Shown here piece after piece: positions 40,445-40,558 of a DNA stretch of 40,558 bases. Position 1 is the first letter of the stretch; each line of letters starts with the position of its first letter. Below the pieces are notes generated by a model. That model did not search any database. It saw only the letters and a program-made list of their open reading frames with translations, and was not told the origin of the DNA. The stretch is from NCBI GenBank assembly GCA_019235415.1, contig JAFAKN010000313.1, positions 1-40,558 on the forward strand, given 5' to 3'. Source of the DNA: Alphaproteobacteria bacterium. Lineage in GTDB: Bacteria > Pseudomonadota > Alphaproteobacteria > Reyranellales > Reyranellaceae. Position numbers and translations under genes: made by a program.

Positions 40445-40558
40445 TTACTGACTGGGACGATCGCTCACCGGCCAAGGCGCGATGTCCAGCCAAGTGCTCT
40501 GGTACGTGGCGCCTTCGCCCATGTCGGTGTAGCGGTCGGAGCACAGCATGTTGATGGT
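40445..40558 (-). CDS. 3' end of a gene running off the window
   Basis: The minus strand is open from the window edge to a TAA at 40447-40445, giving a 37-residue protein end: TINMLCSDRYTDMGEGATYQ, then STWLDIAPWPVSDRPSQ. Third codon positions are strongly GC-rich, as in other genes here, and the reading is coherent. The family is not recognised. It reads in the same direction as the disaccharide operon, about 630 nt upstream of it. Confidence 0.5.
   Translation of the reverse strand, partial: TINMLCSDRYTDMGEGATYQSTWLDIAPWPVSDRPSQ

Overview
The window is GC-rich chromosomal DNA with alphaproteobacterial features. These are a livKHMGF branched-chain-type ABC operon, a cysG-DUF2849-cysI-DUF934 sulfite-reduction operon, a CoxL-like molybdenum hydroxylase subunit, many major-facilitator and small-molecule catabolic genes, and dense families of intergenic palindromic repeats. 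A soil-type alphaproteobacterium (Rhodospirillales, Reyranella-like, or Rhizobiales) fits, but this is an inference from gene content and style; no rRNA or tRNA gene is present.

Layout. 1-5.9 kb: a zinc alcohol dehydrogenase divergent from a complete ABC uptake operon (binding protein, two permeases, two ATPases), with a palindromic repeat between the binding protein and the permeases. 6-10.7 kb: an orphan CoxL-type large subunit, then a divergent aromatic-ring-cleavage-like set (VOC/extradiol protein facing carboxymuconolactone decarboxylase and a fumarylacetoacetate hydrolase-family protein). 11-15.6 kb: an Hsp20 gene and the siroheme/sulfite reductase operon. 15.5-16.2 kb: a DUF559 (Vsr-like) nuclease gene lying between two same-orientation copies of a composite palindromic repeat, with its start codon inside a perfect 17-bp hairpin. 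16.2-22 kb: an enolase-superfamily enzyme, a small membrane protein, a diiron ferritin-like protein, an MFS exporter, an HSL-type esterase, a small membrane protein and a CYTH-like protein. 22-24.4 kb: a DNA-alkylation repair pair (Ogt plus an Ada-AlkA fusion that seems to have lost its glycosylase core) and a methyltransferase. 24.5-27.8 kb: a DHA2-type MFS pump, a PuuD-like amidotransferase and a nucleoside hydrolase. 27.9-30.8 kb: a toxin-antitoxin pair with a paired operator-like sequence, a truncated NTF2-like gene, a monooxygenase-like protein, an AraC regulator and a decayed secreted-protein gene.

30.8-39.8 kb: five co-directional, closely spaced genes on the minus strand. In transcription order they are a bifunctional sucrose-phosphate-synthase/phosphatase-like protein, a single polypeptide made of two complete sugar-porter MFS modules, a pyranose-oxidase-like GMC flavoprotein, a DegT-type PLP aminotransferase and a signal-peptide-bearing outer-membrane barrel. 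Together they suggest an undescribed route that makes a disaccharide, oxidises a sugar hydroxyl to a ketone, aminates it and moves the product across the envelope. The enzyme families are visible in the sequence; the pathway is inference.

Repeats are the second theme. A composite element of about 140 bp (outer hairpins of the CCTCCCC...GGGGAGG type, inner GC hairpins, GGAGGGG/CCCCTCC junctions) occurs at 21-161, 10710-10842, 16017-16154, 21871-22009 and 25855-25991, with a half copy at 15527-15576. A different family occurs at 2506-2580 and 8304-8428. Copies abut or enter gene ends, encode C-terminal tails and supply ribosome binding sites.
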